This document shows, one piece after another, positions 4,812 through 9,474 of a stretch of 9,474 nucleotides of DNA; within the stretch, counting starts at the first letter, position 1, and the number at the start of each line of letters is the position of its first letter. Below the pieces are notes generated by a model. It made no database searches, was not told the origin of the DNA, and worked only from the letters and a program-made list of their open reading frames with translations. The position numbers were made by a program, and so were the translations under genes. The DNA is from Desulfobacterales bacterium. GTDB taxonomy: Bacteria; Desulfobacterota; Desulfobacteria; Desulfobacterales; QNYZ01. The stretch covers positions 1 through 9,474 of the forward strand of contig JAOZUU010000022.1 of the NCBI GenBank assembly GCA_029938515.1. The letters are read 5' to 3'.

Positions 4812-6989
4812 TATTCCTTCCGGTTTATCCGGGATAGGTTTTACTTTTTTATCCTGAATACCAACGGTTCGGTACACAACTCTTGTCAGGGGACACTCCT
4901 CTTCATCTTCTCCTTTATGGGTTTTTTCATGAATCGCTTTCAGGGCTATATCGATGTTGGGATATATATGGTCTTCTCCTATTTTTGTAAGAAGATGGGT
5001 TCGCTCCAAGACCGCCATCACGGGCTGAGTGACCCCGCACAAAGAGATATCGATTCCCGCGCTGCGAACCCGATCCACAACCAAAGACAGTGTTTCCTGG
5101 CCGGATGCATCCATATCGTTGATCCCTCTGGCCACAAGAATAATATGTTTGAGGTGGGGCTTGTTTTGCCGGTGCATGGCAATCTGATCTTCCATATAAC
5201 TGGAGTTGGCGAAAAACAGAGGACCGTCGAAACGAACCACATCGATATAGCGACACTCTTTCAATCCATGCCCCAGGGCATCATGGTGTCTTTTGTCCGG
5301 ACTGAGCGACAGGGAAATCACCCTGGGCCGCATGCTTTTATATAAAAACACCCCAAGCGACAACCCGACCCCCAGTATAATTCCCTTATCCAGATCCGGC
5401 GCAAATGCCAGCGTCGCCACAAAAGTAATAACCGATATGACCCCATCGTGGGGTTGGGCGCGCCAGGCGTGAATAAATCCGTGGATATTCAACAACCCCA
5501 CCACCGCCATCATGATAACGGCGGCTAAAACGGATTGGGGAAGATGGTAGAGCAGCGGGGTAAAAAACAAAAGCGCAATAAACACGGCCAAACTCGTAAA
5601 GAAGCTGGACATGCCCGTCACCGCTCCGGCCTGCAGGTTTACCGCCGACCGGGAAAAAGAGCCCGATACGGGATAACTGCCGGTAAATGCCCCGGTGATA
5701 TTGGAAAGCCCCTGGCCGATCAGTTCCTGGTTGGGATCAAGTCTCTGGCCGGTTTTGGCCGCCATGGCCTTAGCAACGGAAATGGCCTCCATAAATCCGA
5801 GCAGGGCGATAATGGCGGCGGAGAAAAACAGGTGGGGGATCGCGTTAAAATCGACCATGGGCCGCGTAATGGATGGAAGCCCCTTGGGAATCATACCCAC
5901 CACACTTCCCCCTCCGGAAATAACAACCCCTTCGGGATCGATGGGGCGATCCCCGATTTTGATCCGCCATGTACGGCCATCACCAAAATCCGGGCTTTCC
6001 ACATCTTTTTGGTTTATAAATGAAAGGGTGCCTTTCGGTGAAATAATTCGGGAAAACAATTGCCGTCGAATTTCGCGCCGGTTCAGGAGGGCCCGATATT
6101 TTAATTGATCAATCTGGATATTTAACACATCCTTATCACGCTTGGCGTCCAGCATGGCGATGGTATCGCCCTGTTTTTTAAACTGGCTTTGCTGCAAAGT
6201 TGCAAGTGTCCGTTTTTTTTCAAGCAACGGGATGGCGTTCTGGGTGTCGTTAAAATCGTTTATCAGCAGATTGATATTGGAATCCTTGATTGCTTCCAGG
6301 TGAACGGTGATGTTTTGCTCGAATTGAAACGCCCATGACATGACGGTGGTCACCACCACCGCCGCCAGCACACCTGGAATCCGGCTGTGCAATCGCTTCA
6401 AAATAATCATGATGGCAAAGGCGATCACACCCATGAGAAAGGTCGGCCAGTGGGTATAATAGCCGGCGGCCCTGATGACCTGAATAACGGTTTCGTAATG
6501 ATAGTCGGCCTTGTCGATGTAAACGCCGAATAATTTGGGCAGTTGGGTGGTGGCGATAATGATGGCGGCGGCATTGGTGAAGCCGTTGACCACCGGATGA
6601 GAAAGCAGATTGATAACGACGCCCAGGCGAAGCGTCCCGATAATAAGCTGAATCCCTCCGACCAAAATGGCCAGCAAAAGGGCGTAGGCAATATAGCCCG
6701 GGCTCCCCGACGATGCCAATGGTTCCAGGGTGGCTGCCGTCATCAGGGAAACAATCGCAACCGGGCCGGTCGCCAGTTGGCGACTGGACCCGAACAGAGC
6801 AGCCACAACCGGCGGCAACAAAGACGCATAGAGACCATAATAAGCGGGAAGACCGGCCAATTGAGCATACGCCATGGATTGGGGAATAAGCACCAGGGCG
6901 ACAGTGAGCCCGGCCGTCGCATCCATTTTCAGCCGCTTTGGGGTGAAATCCTTAAACCAGTCGAGAAATGGGAAAAATTTTGTCAGCAT
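4782..6989 (-). CDS. SulP (SLC26)-family anion transporter with STAS domain and large insertion
   Basis: A 735-residue inner-membrane transporter, probably for sulfate or bicarbonate; the substrate cannot be read from the sequence. SulP hallmarks are AGLTVALVLIPQSMAYAQLAG (26-46), YGLYASLLPPVVAALFGSSR (51-70) followed by LATGPVAIVSLM, then FTGSYPVSGSFSRSAVN (435-451). The C-terminal STAS domain (about 575-690) keeps the DxSG loop as DMDASG (625-630), where S629 matches the phosphorylatable Ser of anti-sigma antagonists. The protein is longer than the usual 500-600 residues because of a hydrophilic stretch at about 224-365, between the seventh and eighth predicted membrane segments, part of it coiled-coil-like and rich in Lys/Arg. 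The last nine residues come from an intergenic palindrome. ATG 6989 fits the family's usual N-terminus, but its ribosome site is weak. Divergent from 7102-8334 and first in the minus-strand cluster. Confidence 0.93.
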   Translation of the reverse strand: MLTKFFPFLDWFKDFTPKRLKMDATAGLTVALVLIPQSMAYAQLAGLPAYYGLYASLLPPVVAALFGSSRQLATGPVAIVSLMTAATLEPLASSGSPGYIAYALLLAILVGGIQLIIGTLRLGVVINLLSHPVVNGFTNAAAIIIATTQLPKLFGVYIDKADYHYETVIQVIRAAGYYTHWPTFLMGVIAFAIMIILKRLHSRIPGVLAAVVVTTVMSWAFQFEQNITVHLEAIKDSNINLLINDFNDTQNAIPLLEKKRTLATLQQSQFKKQGDTIAMLDAKRDKDVLNIQIDQLKYRALLNRREIRRQLFSRIISPKGTLSFINQKDVESPDFGDGRTWRIKIGDRPIDPEGVVISGGGSVVGMIPKGLPSITRPMVDFNAIPHLFFSAAIIALLGFMEAISVAKAMAAKTGQRLDPNQELIGQGLSNITGAFTGSYPVSGSFSRSAVNLQAGAVTGMSSFFTSLAVFIALLFFTPLLYHLPQSVLAAVIMMAVVGLLNIHGFIHAWRAQPHDGVISVITFVATLAFAPDLDKGIILGVGLSLGVFLYKSMRPRVISLSLSPDKRHHDALGHGLKECRYIDVVRFDGPLFFANSSYMEDQIAMHRQNKPHLKHIILVARGINDMDASGQETLSLVVDRVRSAGIDISLCGVTQPVMAVLERTHLLTKIGEDHIYPNIDIALKAIHEKTHKGEDEEECPLTRVVYRTVGIQDKKVKPIPDKPEGIATKAPRHKQ

Positions 6990-7101
6990 TTAGAATCGCT
7001 GTTTTTTTCTTGAATATATCGGGGTTGATGCATTATATATATTAAAAACGATAGTTCTGTCTTTTCTAATTTTTACGGAGCGATAAGTCAAGAATCTAAC
7101 T
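6990..7101. other. Divergent intergenic region
   Basis: This 112-base AT-rich gap separates the divergent SulP and ATP-grasp-like genes and must hold both 5' ends. An AT run at 7032-7043 contains a perfect TATAAT on the minus strand (7032-7037) but with no good -35 at a proper distance. For the plus strand the best pair I see is TTGAAT (7010-7015) and TATATA (7034-7039) at 18 bases, which is weak. No operator-like inverted repeat is evident. Confidence 0.5.
7063..7091 (-). promoter_or_regulatory. Candidate sigma70 promoter for SulP
   Basis: On the minus strand TTGACT (7086-7091; five of six consensus bases) and TAGAAA (7063-7068; four of six) are spaced 17 bases apart. Transcription would begin near 7056, giving an untranslated leader of about 66 bases before ATG 6989. 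It competes with other AT-rich matches in the gap, so it is only a candidate. Confidence 0.35.
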
Positions 7102-8334
7102 ATGAAAAACATACCGGAAAAAGCACGCTTGCTGGAGCGCCTGAAAAACGGCCGTTTTAATTTGCCGGATTTTATTTATGTGCCCCCCGAAGATTTTAAA
7201 AAGGAGCACTTTACCGCCCTGAAAAAATTTCTTGAAAAGCACCGCGAGAGCTTTAAAGTCATTGCTCGCAGCGCCCATCCGGCGGAAGAATTTTACAAAG
7301 GGGGGACATTTACATCCCTGGAAACTTACGCCGATATCGGTGGCGTCATCTTTGCCCGAAAAAAAATGATCAAGGCCATCGATTCTTCCTGCCGGTTATC
7401 CGTTTTAAGACAGCAACGATTTGCCGGTGCGCCTGATATCGATCCGGACCAGATGGGCGTTATTGTCATGCCTTTTATTGAAGGCACCTCCGTAATGGCC
7501 AAAAAAATCCGGGGTTACTGGGAGTTTGGATACTGCCGGAACCGGACCAGCCGGGTTCGAAGCGATCCATATATTACCACAACCCCCCACAACCGCCACC
7601 TGATTGACATATCCGCCGACATCCAAAAAAAACTCGGTTTCCGCTGTGAAATTGAATATATTATCTCCAATGACAACCAGATCTTCGTGGTTCAGGCCAA
7701 GGATATTTCCGGGATTGAGCTTTTGGAAGAAAAGGAAACCGAGCGGGCCATTAAACTGGATGGCATTCGCCGGGTTCGAATACGACGCAGTTATCGCGAA
7801 CGCCCCATGTACCTCATGGATTTGCACGCTGTTTACATGCGAATTGTCAGTTGTTGTGAAGAAATGGTGCTTGACGGCGATACCCCTTCCTGCGGAATTG
7901 ATGATATCATCCAGATAGTCAAATCTTTCGAACAGGAGCTGGTTGAATTCGCCCTCATGCACCACCGGTTCGGGGTTATTGGTTTGTGCATGAAACCGCC
8001 TGAATTTCTTTACCAGGTGGCCAATCACTATCTCGACGATACCCCCGAGCTTCAACAACAACTTTCCGGCGTTCTCCATCAAAATCTTTACGCCACAGAC
8101 TACTTCCTAACGGAGGCCGACACCCTGATTACCAAGGACCGTATTCATTTAAGCCTATGCGGCCATGATGCCTACGGGGTTGATACGGTTCGCAATCCCC
8201 TCTGGTCGGTTTATTGGCACAACGAACGGGATAAGGAAGTGTTGAATAAATTTAACGCGCTGGGTTTTACGACGGGAGATACCGTCGGTATTGATATTGA
8301 AGCCGATGACAAACCGCTTGTTTACCGGCTGTAA
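7102..8334 (+). CDS. Short PEP-synthase/PPDK-type ATP-grasp domain protein with unknown C-terminal half
   Basis: Residues about 20-205 align by eye with the ATP-grasp (PEP/pyruvate-binding) domain of phosphoenolpyruvate synthase. LPDFIYVPPEDF matches the 'vPxGF' strand, VIARSAHPAEEF (R56) matches the 'VRSSATAED' motif, GGTFTSLETY (67-76) matches 'ASFAGQQET', CEIEYI (182-187) matches 'DIEWA', and VVQAK (196-200) matches 'VQARP'. K200 replaces the usual catalytic Arg, the N-terminal GGK motif is missing, and there is no phosphohistidine or PEP-binding barrel domain, so it cannot be a complete PEP synthase. It may be a phosphotransferase on another substrate or a non-catalytic nucleotide binder. 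Residues 210-410 are not recognised; they look mainly helical, with a notable LCGHDAYGVDTVRNPLWSVY stretch (352-371). The ATG at 7102 is the first start after an in-frame TAA at 7084, and has no good ribosome site. Divergent from SulP, convergent with manC. Confidence 0.75.
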   Translation: MKNIPEKARLLERLKNGRFNLPDFIYVPPEDFKKEHFTALKKFLEKHRESFKVIARSAHPAEEFYKGGTFTSLETYADIGGVIFARKKMIKAIDSSCRLSVLRQQRFAGAPDIDPDQMGVIVMPFIEGTSVMAKKIRGYWEFGYCRNRTSRVRSDPYITTTPHNRHLIDISADIQKKLGFRCEIEYIISNDNQIFVVQAKDISGIELLEEKETERAIKLDGIRRVRIRRSYRERPMYLMDLHAVYMRIVSCCEEMVLDGDTPSCGIDDIIQIVKSFEQELVEFALMHHRFGVIGLCMKPPEFLYQVANHYLDDTPELQQQLSGVLHQNLYATDYFLTEADTLITKDRIHLSLCGHDAYGVDTVRNPLWSVYWHNERDKEVLNKFNALGFTTGDTVGIDIEADDKPLVYRL

Positions 8335-8379
8335 GATCTCCGGAAAGAAATAAATCCACAAGATTGCGCCGGATGAGGA

Positions 8380-9474
8380 TTACTCTTTGGTGATATCCTC
8401 GGACCGGGCGATATCATCTTCCTGTAGATAGCGGCCCGTTCGAATTTCAATTAATTCAAGTGTGTCTTGACCGAGGTTGCTCAGTTGATGGAATACGCCG
8501 GGGGGGATATAGGTCGATTCATTTTGCCCGAGTGTGAATTTCTTTTCGCCCTTAACAACTTCAGCCGTGCCCCGGACAAGCACCCAATGTTCGGCCCGAT
8601 GGACATGTTTTTGAAGGGATATTTTAGCTCCCGGTTTCAGAGTGATCCGTTTGACCTGGAACTGATCTCCCTCAAGAACCTCCTCGGACCATCCCCAAGG
8701 CCGATAGACACGCCGGTGAGACCGGGTTTCACGTCGATGGGTGGATTGAAGCTGCTTGACGATCTTTTTAACGTCCTGCACCCGGCTTCGCGGTGCCACG
8801 AAGACCGCATCGGATGTTTCCACCACAACATGCCGATCAAGCCCCACCGCCGCCAATAACCGATGAGAGGCGCGCAGATAGCTGTCGTTGACATCATGGG
8901 TGATGACATCGCCTGAAATGACGTTACCGCAGGTGTCCTTGATCCCCTCTTGCCACAGAGATCGCCAGGAGCCCAGGTCGTTCCATCCCGCCTCAAGGGG
9001 GACCATGGCTCCTTTTTTGGTGTGTTCCATCACCGCATAATCAATGGAATCGCTCGGACAGGCGGAAAAGGCCTTTTTGTCGAGACGGAAAAAATCAAGA
9101 TCCCGGCGGCCCCGGGTGTAAGCCCTGCGACAGGCGGCTGTAATGTCCGGCGCAGATTTTTCCATCTCCGCCAGGACTTGCTCGGCCGTAAACATGAACA
9201 TGCCGCTGTTCCAGCAGTATTCCCCTGAATCCACATAGCGTCCGGCGGTATCAAGGTCGGGTTTTTCCACAAATCGAGCGATTAAGAAAGCGGATTCTTC
9301 CATTTGAGTTGAGATGCCAAGGGGTTCTCCTTTTTGAATATATCCATATCCCGTTTCCGGAGAAGTCGGCACAATCCCGAAAGTGATCAGGTGTCCTTCT
9401 TTTGCCAGTCGGGCGCCGGCAGCCAGGGCGGCATGAAAACGTTTGATGTCATTGATATGGTGATCGGCGGGCAG
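8380..9474 (-). CDS. manC: Mannose-1-phosphate guanylyltransferase/mannose-6-phosphate isomerase, 5' end beyond window
   Basis: Catalyses GDP-mannose formation from mannose-1-phosphate and GTP, and with its C-terminal cupin interconverts fructose-6-phosphate and mannose-6-phosphate; it acts in the cytosol for surface polysaccharide synthesis. The frame is open to the right edge, so the 364 visible residues start at LPADH, a motif about 107 residues into this roughly 470-residue family. It is not a short gene starting at the GTG at 9372, which falls inside the nucleotidyltransferase domain. Seen in order, with numbering of the visible part: FGIVPTSPETGYGYI (32-46), FVEKPD (68-73), WNSGMF (88-93), SIDYAVME (143-150), GWNDLGSW (163-170), then the type II isomerase cupin PWGW (259-262), QVKRITLKPG, QKHVHRAEHW (288-297) with the metal-binding HxH...E, and YIPPGVFHQLSN (322-333). 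Both domains look intact. The stop is 45 bases from that of the converging gene. Also called cpsB. Confidence 0.95.
   Translation of the reverse strand: MPADHHINDIKRFHAALAAGARLAKEGHLITFGIVPTSPETGYGYIQKGEPLGISTQMEESAFLIARFVEKPDLDTAGRYVDSGEYCWNSGMFMFTAEQVLAEMEKSAPDITAACRRAYTRGRRDLDFFRLDKKAFSACPSDSIDYAVMEHTKKGAMVPLEAGWNDLGSWRSLWQEGIKDTCGNVISGDVITHDVNDSYLRASHRLLAAVGLDRHVVVETSDAVFVAPRSRVQDVKKIVKQLQSTHRRETRSHRRVYRPWGWSEEVLEGDQFQVKRITLKPGAKISLQKHVHRAEHWVLVRGTAEVVKGEKKFTLGQNESTYIPPGVFHQLSNLGQDTLELIEIRTGRYLQEDDIARSEDITKE

Noticed and set aside
4785..5345. Plus-strand open frame of 186 codons
   Set aside because: Antisense to the STAS end of SulP, starting within the palindrome arm; the SulP frame has clear motifs, so this is a shadow.
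7405..8082. Minus-strand open frame of 225 codons
   Set aside because: Antisense to the ATP-grasp-like gene, whose own frame carries recognisable motifs; the antisense translation does not resemble any family I know.
8335..8379. Possible bidirectional terminator between the converging genes
   Set aside because: Only a 5-base stem (TCCGG 8338-8342, CCGGA 8369-8373) with a 26-base loop and no T-run is visible; too weak to call.
8601..8612. Altered metal site in the ManC isomerase domain (HVH instead of the common HHH)
   Set aside because: The cupin metal ligands follow an HxH...E pattern, which is intact; the middle residue is not a required ligand.
8380..9372. Short manC starting at a GTG at 9372
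   Set aside because: The frame stays open to 9474 and encodes the conserved LPADH motif and following residues, so the gene begins outside the window.

Overview
The window suggests a Desulfobacterota (sulfate-reducer-like) bacterium or a close environmental relative. This is an inference from the mix of genes and from the dispersed intergenic palindromes whose arms read like 'HKDTK/ATKAPRHK'; no rRNA or other marker gene is present. Base composition looks moderate and was not counted. There are seven protein genes, no RNA genes, no CRISPR, no transposase and no gene-free gap longer than about 210 bases.

Layout. Positions 23-6989 hold five genes, all on the minus strand. In transcription order they are: a 735-residue SulP-family anion transporter with a STAS domain (4782-6989); a three-part protein made of a cytidylate-kinase-like domain, a BON-like domain and a receiver domain (3401-4621); a membrane sensor histidine kinase with an extracytoplasmic sensor region (1442-3244); a small histidine-kinase-like protein that keeps a phosphoacceptor histidine but has lost the ATP-binding motifs (570-1235); and a stand-alone receiver (23-436). 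On the plus strand, divergent from SulP, lies a 410-residue protein with a short PEP-synthase-type ATP-grasp domain (7102-8334). Converging on it from the right edge is the C-terminal three quarters of a bifunctional mannose-1-phosphate guanylyltransferase/mannose-6-phosphate isomerase (8380-9474).

How the genes may work together. The four signalling genes contain every part of a multistep phosphorelay: one complete kinase, two receivers, and one histidine protein that looks suited to be a Spo0B/ChpT-like phosphotransferase. None has a DNA-binding domain, so the output would be protein-protein control. The transporter next door, or the kinase-like domain fused to the second receiver, are possible targets. 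This wiring is inferred from gene order and domain content only. The genes are 133-206 bases apart, so they need not form one transcript, and a plausible promoter precedes the kinase-like/receiver gene.

Repeats. Every junction in the minus-strand cluster carries a repeat: three long AT-looped palindromes of one family (1305-1387, 3291-3363, 4738-4811), one GC-rich palindrome (488-544), and an 8-base tandem array (27-59). Two of these run into coding sequence and supply the C-terminal residues of SulP and of the stand-alone receiver. A third created a false N-terminal extension in front of the histidine kinase; the kinase start is set here at 3244.
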